Assembly (NCBI RefSeq): GCF_003350295.1
Contig: NZ_QLYY01000016.1
Coordinates: forward strand, 1 to 64,000
Source of the DNA: Vibrio tetraodonis
GTDB lineage: Bacteria; Pseudomonadota; Gammaproteobacteria; Enterobacterales; Vibrionaceae
Direction of reading: 5' to 3'
DNA length: 64,000 nt
The notes under the pieces were generated by a model, which was not told the origin of the DNA, ran no database searches, and saw only the letters and a program-made list of their open reading frames with translations. How positions within the stretch are numbered: the stretch's first letter is position 1; each line of letters begins with the position of its first letter. A program made the translations under genes and the position numbers. Positions 24,864-34,820 of this stretch are shown here, one piece after another.

Positions 24864-24893
24864 AAGCGCCCGATTTAGTGTCGGGCGCTTTGT
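24864..24893. terminator. Bidirectional terminator between chitobiase and peptide transporter
   Basis: Perfect AAGCGCCCGA / TCGGGCGCTT stem with a 7-base loop, A-run on the left and TTTGTTT on the right, between convergent genes. Confidence 0.92.
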
Positions 24894-24911
24894 TTGTATG
24901 TTCAGTAATTA

Positions 24912-26300
24912 CTATACTGCTAGGCTCTGCTGCTCTTCAACGTGCTCTGCATTGCTAAGCGGAGATTCTGCGCCATGCATCCAACGGACAAGTGTATTGG
25001 AGAAGAGTAATAAAATAACCCCAGAAATAATCGCTGTGACCGCAATACCACTGAAGATTGCCATTGCACCAAGTTCGCCCACATGTGAGCCAACATAGCC
25101 CGCGACGTAGTTTGCAATTGCAGTACAACCAAACCATGCGCCCATCATCAAAGAAGCTAAGCGAAGAGGAGCTAGTTTAGTGACCAAAGACAATCCAATT
25201 GGAGAGAGGCAAAGCTCGCCTAATGTATGGAAGAAGAAAGCGCCTACTAGCCAAAGCATAGAAGTTTTGACACTCGTGTCGCCACCTTGCTCCATCACAG
25301 CGCCGACCATACATAGGAAACCTAAAGCTAGGAAGAACATTGCAAGTGCGAATTTAACCGGAGAGTTAGGCTCACGTTTACCCAGTTTAACCCATAAAAT
25401 CGCGAGTATTGGTGCTAGGGTAATAATGAAAAACGGGTTTAGCGATTGGAACCAAGCGGCAGGAACTTCAAAGCCGCCGATCATACGATCTGTATATTGT
25501 TGGGTGTAAATGTTCATCAAACCGCCAGCTTGTTCAAACCCTGCCCAAAAGACAATCGTGAACACACTCATGACCAAAATGACTTTGATGCGATCGAATT
25601 CTTCTTTAGTGAGTGGCTCTTTTCTGTGCGATTTTTTGTTGGCAAGTTCACGCTTGGCAGAAGGTTCCATACCAATGTCGCCAAGCCAAGATTGAGCTAA
25701 ACTCATTTGCATGACAAGGCTAATCACCATACCAATACCTGCCACAACAAAACCTGATTTCCAGCCAAATTCCCCAGTGACCGAACCGACAATGATTCCG
25801 GCTAATAATGCCCCTAAGTTGATACCCATATAGAAAATGGTAAAGGCACCATCACGGCGGTTGTCACCCTCTTGATAGAGATCGCCCACCATGGTCGAAA
25901 TATTGGGTTTAAATAGACCGTTACCAGCAATCAGCAGAGCGAGACCGAGATAAAAACTGTGAAGAGTGCTCATACCAATCATTTCAGCAGGTAATGCCAG
26001 TGTAAATTGGCCAGCCGCCATCAGCGCGCCGCCCATTAATATGGATCTGCGTTGGCCGAGGTAGTTATCTGCAAGCCAGCCGCCAATCAAAGGCGTGATA
26101 TAGACAAGACCTGTGTAGATACCGTACAAATCTAGTGCGTCTTTTGTTGTCCAGCCTAGGCCACCATTGATTGTTTTGTCTGTTAAATACAGCACTAAAA
26201 TGGCGCGCATACCATAGTAAGAGAAACGTTCCCAAAGTTCGGTACCGAACAATAGGAATAGGCCTCGAGGATGACCGAGTATTTGTCGATGATTTGCCAT
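24912..26300 (-). CDS. POT-family peptide:H+ symporter
   Basis: 462-residue inner-membrane transporter of the proton-dependent oligopeptide (PTR2/POT) family, importing di- and tripeptides. The signature ELWERFSYYGMRAILVLYL (ExxERFxYYG) is at residues 21-39, followed by GGWLADNYLGQRRSILMGG and, near 150, FTIFYMGINLGALLAGI. Twelve or more helices are traceable. It is most like the DtpA/DtpB branch. The gene is a single unit facing the chitobiase gene and shares its terminator. Substrate preference cannot be told. Confidence 0.93.
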   Translation of the reverse strand: MANHRQILGHPRGLFLLFGTELWERFSYYGMRAILVLYLTDKTINGGLGWTTKDALDLYGIYTGLVYITPLIGGWLADNYLGQRRSILMGGALMAAGQFTLALPAEMIGMSTLHSFYLGLALLIAGNGLFKPNISTMVGDLYQEGDNRRDGAFTIFYMGINLGALLAGIIVGSVTGEFGWKSGFVVAGIGMVISLVMQMSLAQSWLGDIGMEPSAKRELANKKSHRKEPLTKEEFDRIKVILVMSVFTIVFWAGFEQAGGLMNIYTQQYTDRMIGGFEVPAAWFQSLNPFFIITLAPILAILWVKLGKREPNSPVKFALAMFFLALGFLCMVGAVMEQGGDTSVKTSMLWLVGAFFFHTLGELCLSPIGLSLVTKLAPLRLASLMMGAWFGCTAIANYVAGYVGSHVGELGAMAIFSGIAVTAIISGVILLLFSNTLVRWMHGAESPLSNAEHVEEQQSLAV

Positions 26301-26684
26301 AAATTTTACTAATCTAGTCCATTAAAGAATTTAATATGCTAGTACATATACTAATCAGTTAAAATATCTGCAATATACTGATTTATCAGTGTCATTTATG
26401 GTTTTAGCATAACCTTTTGAAAAATAGGTGTAATTAATCTTGTTATTTCGGCTGGATTTTTTTGTGGAACTAAGTTTTCAGTTATGAGGGCTGGGTTCTG
26501 ACATTTTCTTGTCATATGCATGATGTTTTTTTGTTAAACGTTTAAGTATTACGTTATAACTCAATTGCTTATGTGTTCCTCGCAGATATGACAGGCTCAT
26601 AATAAATCACCCCTTAATGTTGTTTGTCACAACATCAAGGGGTGATCAGCACAGAACTAAATGCAGTTAGAGTTTGTCGTAGAC
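26301..26684. other. Intergenic region between asnB and peptide transporter
   Basis: No gene is seen. It holds the asnB terminator (26608-26644), AT-rich promoter sequence for the transporter, and a dyad ACTGATTTATCAGT at 26377-26390, with a related ATCAGT at about 26354. Confidence 0.5.
26608..26644 (-). terminator. Terminator-like hairpin after asnB
   Basis: CACCCCTTNATGTTGT pairs with ACAACATNAAGGGGTG around a 5-base loop. It lies 40 bases past the asnB stop; the trailing T content on the minus strand is modest. Confidence 0.75.
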
Positions 26685-28349
26685 TCAGTAAGCGTCATTG
26701 TGCACTGTCTGAACTGCTCTTCCTGATGGATCTACACAGTTTTGGAAAGATTCATCCCACTCAATTGCTTTTGCCGAAGAACAGGCGACAGAAGGTCCGC
26801 CTGGTACACATTCTGCTGCCGATGGAAGAGGGAATAGCTCTTCAAATATTTCTCGGTAGACATAACCTTCTTTTGTGGTCGGTGTGTTGTAAGGAAAACG
26901 GAATTTCGCGGTTTCCATTTGTTGATCTGTGATCTTACTTTCAGCGACTTCTTTTAAGGTATCTATCCAGCTGTACCCGACACCATCAGAGAACTGCTCT
27001 TTTTGTCTCCATGCGATAGAGTCTGGCAAGTAATGTTCAAAACATTCGCGCAGTATGTGCTTTTCCATTTTTCCGTTACCGCACATTTTATCTTGTGGGT
27101 TTAAGCGCATGGCAACATCAATGAACTCTTTATCAAGGAATGGCACTCGTCCTTCAACGCCCCAAGCTGCTAAAGATTTGTTGGCTCTCGCGCAGTCAAA
27201 CATGTTAAGCGCTAGTAGCTTACGTACCGTTTCTTCGTGAAACTCTTGAGCATTCGGTGCTTTGTGGAAATAGAGGTAACCACCAAAAATTTCATCGGCA
27301 CCTTCACCAGATAAGACCATTTTAATACCCATGGCTTTTATTTTTCGTCCCATAAGGAACATAGGCGTTGATGCACGAATGGTTGTTACGTCATAGGTTT
27401 CAATGTGGTAAATAACATCTCGGATAGCATCGAGACCTTCTTGAATGGTGTAGGTCATTTCATGGTGAACTGTGCCAATTTTTTCAGCCACTTCTCTTGC
27501 CGCTTTAAGATCTGGAGCGCCTTCTAAACCCACCGCAAATGAATGCAATTGAGGCCACCAAGCCTCTGACTTTTCATCATCTTCGATACGCATAGCTGCA
27601 AAACGCTTCGCAACGGCTGAAGTAATGGATGAATCTAGACCACCAGATAGAAGTACACCATAAGGTACATCTGTCATCAACTGGCGTTTAACGGCGGCTT
27701 CAAGTGCTGCGGTTAGCTCTTCTTTGCTGGTTGTGTTGCCTTGTACTGCGGCATATTTGTTCCAATCGCGAACATAGTAACGTTTCGGCTCGGCATCTTT
27801 GGAACTATAGAAGCAGCCTGGGGGAAACTCGCTGATGGTTTTACATACTGGCGTTAATGCTTTCATTTCAGATGCGACATAGTAGTTGCCGTGCTCATCA
27901 TAGCCTTGGTATAGCGGGATAATTCCAATATGATCACGACCGACAAGATATTGGTCTTTTTCTTCATCATAGAGCACGAATGCAAAGATTCCGTTGAGTT
28001 CTTCAAGGAGTTCTTCACCCATATCTTGATAAAGTGCCAAGATAACTTCACAGTCAGAGTCGGTTTGGAAATCATATTTCCCTTCGTAACGAGCTCTAAG
28101 TTCCTTGTGGTTGTAGATTTCTCCATTAACCGCCAATATGTGCTTTTTATCAGAGCTAAACAGAGGCTGCGCACCACTATTTAATCCGACGATCGCAAGA
28201 CGCTCATGAGCAAGAATGGCTCTATTAGAAGAGTAGGTCCCAGACCAATCAGGACCACGATGACGCAGCTTTTTGGACATTTCGAGTGCGACTGGGCGTA
28301 GTGTTTGGGCATCTGTTTTTATGTCAAGAATACCGAAGATAGAGCACAT
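26685..28349 (-). CDS. asnB: Asparagine synthase B (glutamine-hydrolysing)
   Basis: 554-residue enzyme making asparagine from aspartate, ATP and glutamine. Cys2, directly after the initiator Met (MCSIFGILD), is the glutaminase nucleophile; the class II amidotransferase domain fills residues ~1-190 (RLAIVGLNSGAQPLFS, NGEIYNH). The synthetase domain carries the PP-loop SGGLDSSI near 235 and the GEGADEIFGGY block near 350. Length and order match E. coli AsnB. A long hairpin follows the gene. Upstream 226 bases are AT-rich without clear operators. Confidence 0.97.
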   Translation of the reverse strand: MCSIFGILDIKTDAQTLRPVALEMSKKLRHRGPDWSGTYSSNRAILAHERLAIVGLNSGAQPLFSSDKKHILAVNGEIYNHKELRARYEGKYDFQTDSDCEVILALYQDMGEELLEELNGIFAFVLYDEEKDQYLVGRDHIGIIPLYQGYDEHGNYYVASEMKALTPVCKTISEFPPGCFYSSKDAEPKRYYVRDWNKYAAVQGNTTSKEELTAALEAAVKRQLMTDVPYGVLLSGGLDSSITSAVAKRFAAMRIEDDEKSEAWWPQLHSFAVGLEGAPDLKAAREVAEKIGTVHHEMTYTIQEGLDAIRDVIYHIETYDVTTIRASTPMFLMGRKIKAMGIKMVLSGEGADEIFGGYLYFHKAPNAQEFHEETVRKLLALNMFDCARANKSLAAWGVEGRVPFLDKEFIDVAMRLNPQDKMCGNGKMEKHILRECFEHYLPDSIAWRQKEQFSDGVGYSWIDTLKEVAESKITDQQMETAKFRFPYNTPTTKEGYVYREIFEELFPLPSAAECVPGGPSVACSSAKAIEWDESFQNCVDPSGRAVQTVHNDAY

Positions 28350-28576
28350 ATGAGTTCCTTTATAAATTTTTTTTAACCTGTTAGCTAAAATCTGCCATTT
28401 TGGTTAAAAAAATCAACAAGAGATAACAAAAAAGTTTATACAAACTAGTTTGCACTAAATTTTATTTAATTTAATCGGCTCTTTTATGAATGTATTTTAA
28501 TTTCAGCCTGTTTTATAGACAAAAAACGACGAGTGTCTTGAAAGGCAGCAAAGTACTGCCTTTCAAATGAGGAAGG

Positions 28577-30163
28577 TTATTTTTCAGTTAGCTGAGGGTT
28601 AAGCTGGTCACAAACATGGCGAGCAAAACCAGTACCCGCTTCCCTATATACATTGAAGGCTGCGTCTACTCCCTCTTCGAGTAGACTCTCTATTTGATCT
28701 GAATAGGCGGCAATGGCAGCCGTTTGACCACTAAATCCTCTTTGCTTTAATTGCTCTAAGGCAATTTGATTTCCTTGGTGATGAGGCATAGCAAGTAGTA
28801 CTAATTTGACGTTCGCTGTATCCAAAATTCGCTCCCAGAAATCTGGGTCTGTTGCGTCGCCGGCAATGACATTACGCCCCTCTTGCTGATGCTCCTCTGC
28901 TGCATCTTCTCTTACTTCAATTCCGAGGCTTACTTTGCCATACCGGGTCACTATTTCGTCATAAGCGCCTGTGCCAATTCGTCCCATACCAAGAATTAAC
29001 ACTTGTGCATTGCCAGGATTAATCAATTTATCTCGGTTGTTTAGACTTTCTGCGGCGTGTTCTTTTAGCCAGTGTCCTGAACGACGATAGAGTTCATGTC
29101 CTTTGCGATTAAGTGGTGAGGCGATAATAAAAGAAATCGATACCGCAAGTGCCAAAGCAACCAATAGGTCGCTGCTCAGCCAGCCGAGTTTAAATGCGAG
29201 CCCCCCTACAATCAGGCCAAACTCACTAAAGTTGAACAAGCTAAGTGAAGCGAGCAGAGAGGTTCGAACTCTGAATTTAAAGGCATTAAGTACAGCAAAG
29301 TACAAAATCCCTTTTATGGGTAAAAGGAGCAAAAATAGCAGAGCTAATGCTAACCCTGTCATGGTTGGTTGGACAGACAGACCGATATTGAGGAAAAAGC
29401 ATACCAACAAGAGTTCTTTGAGGTTAAACAGGGCTTTGGATAACTCCGATGCCTTACTGTGGCCTGCGAGCAACATACCCAAAATGAGAGCACCAAGGTC
29501 TGGCTTCATACCAACGAATTTGAATAGCCCAGCTCCCACAACTAAGGCAAAGAAGATACCAAACAGAACCAGCATTTCTCCATGGCCCACCCAGTCGAGT
29601 ACTTTGTAAAATAATGGACGAAGAAGCGGCAGGGTAAATAAAATAATGGCGTACCAGTGGGGAATTTTTCCGGTTGATGCGGTCAGGAATATCACTGCGA
29701 AGATATCCTGCATGACAAGAATACCAATCGCTATGGTGCCATAGGTAGCGTTCATCTCCCCCTTTTCCTGTAAGGTTTTGACGGCAAAAACAGTACTGGA
29801 AAAAGATAGGGCAAAACTTAACAACAAAAGTTGCTCCGGTGACATACTGGCTAAGGAGCTTATTCCGAGAAACTTTAAGCCAAATAGTGCCGCGCAGAAT
29901 AGTGCGGTAGAAAACAAGTTATGGAGAGTCGCGCCTGCCCAAATCTCTTTGGATAAAAGTGTTTTTACATCTAACTTCAACCCTATAGAAAACAGCAGTA
30001 TGGTTACCCCAAGATCGGCAAGTGTTACTATGGTCTCATTACTTTCAAATCCGAACCTGTGAAGAGCAAAGCCAGCAAGGAGGAAACCAACCAGTGGCGG
30101 TAAGTGACATTTAAGGCTAACAAAGCCAGCGAGAAAAGCAGCAGAGAGTAAGACGAGTTCCAT
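28577..30163 (-). CDS. CPA2-family cation:proton antiporter with RCK domain
   Basis: 528-residue inner-membrane protein. Residues ~1-380 are a Na+/H+ exchanger domain of the CPA2 type with about a dozen helices (LADLGVTILLFSIGLKLD, FALSFSSTVFAVKTL). A TrkA-N/RCK nucleotide-binding domain follows from ~395 (QVLILGMGRIGTGAYDEI, a GxGxxG motif, then EVREDA and GDATDPDFW). This is the KefB/KefC/YbaL plan of ligand-gated K+ or Na+ efflux. No KefF/KefG-type ancillary oxidoreductase lies next to it, favouring a YbaL-like protein. Ion specificity is not deducible. Confidence 0.9.
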   Translation of the reverse strand: MELVLLSAAFLAGFVSLKCHLPPLVGFLLAGFALHRFGFESNETIVTLADLGVTILLFSIGLKLDVKTLLSKEIWAGATLHNLFSTALFCAALFGLKFLGISSLASMSPEQLLLLSFALSFSSTVFAVKTLQEKGEMNATYGTIAIGILVMQDIFAVIFLTASTGKIPHWYAIILFTLPLLRPLFYKVLDWVGHGEMLVLFGIFFALVVGAGLFKFVGMKPDLGALILGMLLAGHSKASELSKALFNLKELLLVCFFLNIGLSVQPTMTGLALALLFLLLLPIKGILYFAVLNAFKFRVRTSLLASLSLFNFSEFGLIVGGLAFKLGWLSSDLLVALALAVSISFIIASPLNRKGHELYRRSGHWLKEHAAESLNNRDKLINPGNAQVLILGMGRIGTGAYDEIVTRYGKVSLGIEVREDAAEEHQQEGRNVIAGDATDPDFWERILDTANVKLVLLAMPHHQGNQIALEQLKQRGFSGQTAAIAAYSDQIESLLEEGVDAAFNVYREAGTGFARHVCDQLNPQLTEK

Positions 30164-30240
30164 ATATATGATTCTTATGCAATTAAAAACGGGCTACCTA
30201 TGTAACGCGTAAGTTTAACTTATGAAGGAAGATATCGCGC

Positions 30241-31455
30241 TCAATCTTCTAGTAATTTTTGCAGTAACTCACCATTGAGCATGGCACGCTTAATCATTGA
30301 AAATGCGCCTAATGTCGGCTTTTTATCAATTTCAGACGCCACTATGGGCAGATTATTGTGGAAAGTGGTCAATGATTGATTTTCGACATTACGCTGAATG
30401 GCAGGGAAGACAATGTCTTTACATTGGGTGATATCACCCGCGATGACAATTTTTTGTGGGTTGAAAAGGTTAATTGTTATTGCGATCGCTTTTCCGAGTT
30501 GGTTACCAACTCGGATTAAGCTTTGTTTGGCAAGCTCGTCACCTATATTGGCATGTTCGCATACATCTTGGATAGTCAACCCTTCTTTACCGCTCAAGCT
30601 GGACTCATACCCTTGTTTGGTTAGCTTTTTAATCCGGTCAAGAATTGCGGGATTCGCTGCGACTGTTTCTAGGCAGCCAAAGTTGCCGCACTGGCACTGT
30701 TCTCCTAATGGATCAATTTGAATGTGGCCAATCTCGCCCACATTACGGTTGAATCCGAGGAAAACTTGTCCGTTCACGATAATACCCGCACCAGTCCCAC
30801 GGTGAACGCTCACCAGTATAGAATCTTGGCAATCCTGACTCGCTCCAAAGTAGTGCTCGGCTAAAGCCATGCCACGAACATCGTTGCCCACGAAACATTG
30901 TACGTGAAAGTTATGCTCTATTATATCTGCCAGTGAAAGGTTATCTACTGTGATGTTGGGCATATATTCAACAACACCATTCTCGGGGTTTACCAAGCCG
31001 GGTAATATAATACCTATCGCAATGAGTTGGTTTATGATGGCTTGATGGGAGTCGATAAATTGCCTGAGGTAGGTGGTCAAGCCGTCGACTAAGTCATCCT
31101 GTGTTGTATAAAAGAACTCTTGGGACTCTGATAGTAGCTCCTCACCACCGAGGTTGAAGAGGCTAAATTGTATGTAATCTCTTCCAAGGCGGATTGCGAC
31201 TGAATGGAATGGAGCGACCTCTGTCGTCAAAGATATCGCTCTCCTGCCACCTGTAGAAGCTTGTTGAGCGACCTCTTTTATTAATCCACGCTCGAGTAAC
31301 TGACGGGTTATTTTGGTCACACTAGCAGGTGCTAGCTGACTTACATCGGCAACTTGGATTCTCGATATTGGGCCTTGTTGATCAATTAATCGATAAACGG
31401 CTGCGCTGTTTAGTTGTTTTACTAAGTCTACATTACCTATTTGTCCGCCATTCAT
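30241..31455 (-). CDS. nagC: NagC, ROK-family repressor of GlcNAc genes
   Basis: 404-residue ROK-family regulator. The N-terminal winged helix (~15-75: NSAAVYRLIDQQGPISRIQ, APASVTKITRQLLERGLI) is followed by the sugar-binding ROK kinase-like fold. The ROK zinc motif is intact (GHIQIDPLGEQCQCGNFGCL, about residues 246-265). Its family role is to repress nag genes until GlcNAc-6-phosphate binds. The ATG at 31455 gives the standard N-terminus MNGGQIGNVDLVKQLNSA and overlaps the nagA stop codon region, so nagA-nagC are cotranscribed and probably translationally coupled. Confidence 0.96.
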   Translation of the reverse strand: MNGGQIGNVDLVKQLNSAAVYRLIDQQGPISRIQVADVSQLAPASVTKITRQLLERGLIKEVAQQASTGGRRAISLTTEVAPFHSVAIRLGRDYIQFSLFNLGGEELLSESQEFFYTTQDDLVDGLTTYLRQFIDSHQAIINQLIAIGIILPGLVNPENGVVEYMPNITVDNLSLADIIEHNFHVQCFVGNDVRGMALAEHYFGASQDCQDSILVSVHRGTGAGIIVNGQVFLGFNRNVGEIGHIQIDPLGEQCQCGNFGCLETVAANPAILDRIKKLTKQGYESSLSGKEGLTIQDVCEHANIGDELAKQSLIRVGNQLGKAIAITINLFNPQKIVIAGDITQCKDIVFPAIQRNVENQSLTTFHNNLPIVASEIDKKPTLGAFSMIKRAMLNGELLQKLLED

Positions 31456-31457
31456 TC

Positions 31458-32594
31458 TCAACTTTGCTCATATTGTCCGTTAACAACTGTCGCTTGAACA
31501 TTGAAATCACGATCAAAAATGGCGAGGTTTGCAATCATGCCTTGACGTATTAGGCCTAATTTATTGTCTACGCCTATTGCCCGTGCAGGGTACAATGTTG
31601 CCATTCGTAGTGCTTCGTCCAAAGCGATACCGACATGCTCTACTGTGTTTTGAACCGCTTCAATCATGGTCAGAGCAGAGCCGCCCAGTGTACCATTTTC
31701 ATCAACACACTTGCCATTGCGGTAATATACTTTCTTACCAACAAAAATAAAGTAATCCATGTTTGCGCCTGCAGGAGCTGTGGCATCAGTCACTAATACA
31801 AGCTTTTCCCCCTTGATTTTGTGAGCAATTCTAATATTCGCATAATCAACATGGAGCCCATCAGCAATAATACCTGTATATACACTAGGTGTATCGTAAA
31901 TAGCCCCGACAACACCAGGCTCGCGACCTTCCATTGGCGACATAGCATTAAATAAATGAGTGGCAAAGGTAATGCCTGATTCGAAACCTTTACGAGCTTG
32001 TGAATAGGTCGCATTTGAATGGCCGATTGATACTGTAATGCCAGCTTGCTTAAGACGTTGAATATGCTCGGATGCATTATGCTCAGGTGCAAGCGTCACT
32101 TTAGTAATGACATCTGAATTATCGCAAATTAACTGGATCATCTCATCATCGGACGGGCGAATATAGTCGATATTATGAATGCCGTTTTTTGCTGTATTTA
32201 GATAAGGCCCTTCGAGGTGTAAGCCAAGAGACTGGTTCTGGTATTTAGCCTCATACTCTCTCGTCGCCTTGATTGCTTGGATCATATCTTGGTCAGATGA
32301 CGTGATTAGCGTTGGTAAGTAGCTAGTACATCCTGACTTTAGATTTGCTCTATGCATTATTTCGAGTGTTTCAGAGTTTATCGCATCATTGAACATGACG
32401 CCGCCACAGCCATTGAGTTGTAGATCGATAAAACCAGGGCTTAGGTTCGCGCCATTTAAATCAATGATCTTGATATCATGAGGGAGTTCCGTTTTCGGGC
32501 ATACAGCACTAATCAGCTGATCCTTAATCACGACGGCATGATCAATGAGAATATCGTTACTCGTGAAAATTTTACAATTAGTTAGCGCATACAT
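31458..32594 (-). CDS. nagA: N-acetylglucosamine-6-phosphate deacetylase
   Basis: 378-residue amidohydrolase that converts GlcNAc-6-P to glucosamine-6-P plus acetate in the cytoplasm. Key features are [15 protein letters not shown] near residue 50, HLEGPYL (metal-binding Glu) near 125, [12 protein letters not shown] and [16 protein letters not shown] (metal-binding histidines) near 190-215, and [11 protein letters not shown] with the catalytic Asp near 270. It is the first gene of the nagA-nagC operon, divergent from nagE across a 483-base control region. The glucosamine-6-P deaminase NagB is not in this window. Confidence 0.96.
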   Translation of the reverse strand: MYALTNCKIFTSNDILIDHAVVIKDQLISAVCPKTELPHDIKIIDLNGANLSPGFIDLQLNGCGGVMFNDAINSETLEIMHRANLKSGCTSYLPTLITSSDQDMIQAIKATREYEAKYQNQSLGLHLEGPYLNTAKNGIHNIDYIRPSDDEMIQLICDNSDVITKVTLAPEHNASEHIQRLKQAGITVSIGHSNATYSQARKGFESGITFATHLFNAMSPMEGREPGVVGAIYDTPSVYTGIIADGLHVDYANIRIAHKIKGEKLVLVTDATAPAGANMDYFIFVGKKVYYRNGKCVDENGTLGGSALTMIEAVQNTVEHVGIALDEALRMATLYPARAIGVDNKLGLIRQGMIANLAIFDRDFNVQATVVNGQYEQS

Positions 32595-33077
32595 GTTTAG
32601 CGAATCCTCATTAATTAAATTTATGCATCGGCAATTATTTTTGTGATCGTAATATGCATAAGGTTTTTTTAACTTTATTTGTGAACTGCAATTAGAGGTA
32701 AATTATCCTAATCAATGAATTGTAATCAATAGATTATGCAGGTCATATGCTTAAACAAACTTATCTAAGTCAATGTCATTGAGAACGTTTTTGAGATCTA
32801 GATTCATTCTTCGTTTTTTATTTTTGCGCTTACGAAAAGTAAATTTAAAACGTCACTCAAAACGGCTCAAATTATCATTTTTTGAATTGTAAAATAAGTT
32901 TTATGATCTTGCTAGCAAAAACCTCTCTCTAGCCTTAAATCCGGTGATAATAGTCACAATTGATAAGGTTTAAATTTGCAGGGCGAAATTAAAAGCATAC
33001 ACTGGAAGAACTAAATTGTGTGGCTAAAAAAAGTCGCCAAAAAACAAAAATATTAAATCCTATAGGGGGAACTGACA
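32595..33077. promoter_or_regulatory. Divergent nagA/nagE control region
   Basis: No gene is seen. A near-consensus CRP-like site, GGTGATAATAGTCACA (32943-32958), and AT-rich dyads that could bind NagC are present. One example is TTAT ... AAAATAA at about 32872-32897. NagC operators in this layout are expected from E. coli but were not matched base by base. Confidence 0.6.
32943..32958. promoter_or_regulatory. CRP-like binding site upstream of nagE
   Basis: GGTGA-N6-TCACA at 32943-32958 keeps the GTGA-N6-TCAC core of the CRP site. It is centred about 127 bases before the nagE start, suggesting cAMP-CRP activation. Confidence 0.65.
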
Positions 33078-34565
33078 GTGAATGTTCTTGGGTATTTCCA
33101 AAAAGTAGGTAAGGCGTTGATGGTACCCGTTGCAACGCTTCCTGCTGCTGCAATATTGATGGGTATCGGGTACTGGATAGATCCAACTGGTTGGGGGGCG
33201 AACAGCGCAGTTGCGGCTTTTTGTATTAAGGCAGGTTCCGCCATCATTGAAAATATGTCTGTACTTTTCGCTGTAGGCGTTGCCTACGGTATGTCTAAAG
33301 ATAAAGATGGTGCGGCTGCGTTATCTGGTTTTGTCGGTTTTCTTGTAGTTACCACTTTGCTGTCTCCCAGCGCGGTGTCACAAATTCAAGGCATTGATAT
33401 GAGTGCCGTGCCTGCTGCATTTGGCAAGGTTAACAACCAATTTGTCGGTATTTTAGTGGGTGTTGTCTCAGCTGAGATCTATAATCGCTTTTCACATGTT
33501 GAGCTTCACAAAGCGCTGGCGTTTTTCTCTGGTAAACGTTTGATACCGATTTTAACCTCGTTTGCAGGCATCTTTATCGCCTTTGTTTTGATGTATATTT
33601 GGCCTTCGGTATACGGCGGGTTGGTGAGCTTTGGTGAGTCAATCCAAGGAATGGGAGAGCTAGGTGCTGGTATATATGCGTTTTTTAACAGACTTTTGAT
33701 TCCAGTCGGTCTTCATCATGCACTCAACTCAGTTTTCTGGTTTGATGTCGCAGGCATAAACGATATTCCTAACTTCCTTGGCGGAGCAAAATCAATTGCG
33801 GAAGGCACAGGTATTGTAGGTGTGACTGGTATGTATCAAGCTGGTTTCTTCCCTATTATGATGTTTGGTTTACCAGGCGCTGCGCTAGCGATTTACCATA
33901 CATCAAAATCTAAGAACAAAGAAAAAGTTGCATCAATCATGATTGCTGCAGCCTTTGCCTCTTTCTTTACTGGCGTGACTGAGCCTCTCGAGTTCTCATT
34001 CATGTTCCTTGCTCCTATGCTTTATGGACTGCACGCTGTATTAACAGGGATATCGGTTTATATCGCAGCCTCAATGCAATGGATAGCAGGCTTTGGCTTC
34101 TCTGCTGGCCTTGTTGATATGATTCTTTCTTCACGAAATCCACTTGCTGTAAATTGGTATATGTTGATAGCTCAAGGCTTAGTCTTCTTCTGTATTTACT
34201 ATGCGGTTTTCCGCACTGTGATTGTGAAGTTCAACCTTAAAACACCAGGTCGTGAAGATGAGGATTCCTCTTATCTTGTCGCTTCAGGTAATTCATTGGA
34301 GCTGGCTAAGCAATACCTCAAGGCCCTTGGAGGACATGAAAATCTTACTGCAATTGATGCTTGTATCACGCGCTTGCGTTTAACGATTAAAGATACCAGT
34401 GTGATCAATGAGTCGACCCTCAAGAACCTCGGAGCTATGGGGGTAGTGAAACTGGGTGCTAACAACGTTCAAGTCATTCTAGGCCCACTTGCTGAAATCG
34501 TGGCGGGTGAAATGAAGAAAATTCCTAAAGATGAAGACCTGTCTTCAGTTGTGATCCCAACTTAA
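33078..34565 (+). CDS. nagE: PTS N-acetylglucosamine-specific EIICB component
   Basis: 495-residue phosphotransferase permease. The EIIC membrane domain (~1-380, starting MNVLGYFQKVGKALMVPVAT) moves GlcNAc across the inner membrane. The EIIB domain (~405-485) carries the phosphorylated Cys429 in AIDACITRLRL. There is no C-terminal EIIA domain, unlike E. coli NagE, so a separate EIIA-Glc type protein must donate phosphate. The start codon is GTG with AGGGGGA eight bases upstream. Divergent from nagAC with a CRP-like site in between. Confidence 0.96.
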   Translation: MNVLGYFQKVGKALMVPVATLPAAAILMGIGYWIDPTGWGANSAVAAFCIKAGSAIIENMSVLFAVGVAYGMSKDKDGAAALSGFVGFLVVTTLLSPSAVSQIQGIDMSAVPAAFGKVNNQFVGILVGVVSAEIYNRFSHVELHKALAFFSGKRLIPILTSFAGIFIAFVLMYIWPSVYGGLVSFGESIQGMGELGAGIYAFFNRLLIPVGLHHALNSVFWFDVAGINDIPNFLGGAKSIAEGTGIVGVTGMYQAGFFPIMMFGLPGAALAIYHTSKSKNKEKVASIMIAAAFASFFTGVTEPLEFSFMFLAPMLYGLHAVLTGISVYIAASMQWIAGFGFSAGLVDMILSSRNPLAVNWYMLIAQGLVFFCIYYAVFRTVIVKFNLKTPGREDEDSSYLVASGNSLELAKQYLKALGGHENLTAIDACITRLRLTIKDTSVINESTLKNLGAMGVVKLGANNVQVILGPLAEIVAGEMKKIPKDEDLSSVVIPT

Positions 34566-34584
34566 GATAGATTACTCATTCTAG

Positions 34585-34606
34585 AGCCTCCTACGGGAGG
34601 CTTTGT
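34585..34606 (+). terminator. Terminator of nagE
   Basis: AGCCTCC / GGAGGCT stem with a small loop, followed by TTGTT, about 20 bases after the stop codon. Confidence 0.8.
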
Positions 34607-34820
34607 TGTTTTGGGCTCGGAGTAGAGTATGACAGTCGAACAATTGGGTTGTTTTGCGCTTAATTGGTAAAAATGAATCAATATTTGCCAATTAACACTA
34701 GGTTGTAGTTGTGTAATGGGAGAGAATTGTGGATTATTAGGCATTAAATGTTTGGAGCATGTCTATTGCTCCTTGCTGACTACTTTTCTGAACGATACTA
34801 CAACCATTGAGGTGATATAG

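Noticed and set aside
26624..26932. 102-residue plus-strand frame opposite the end of asnB
   Set aside because: It covers the asnB terminator hairpin and the antisense of asnB; no independent support.
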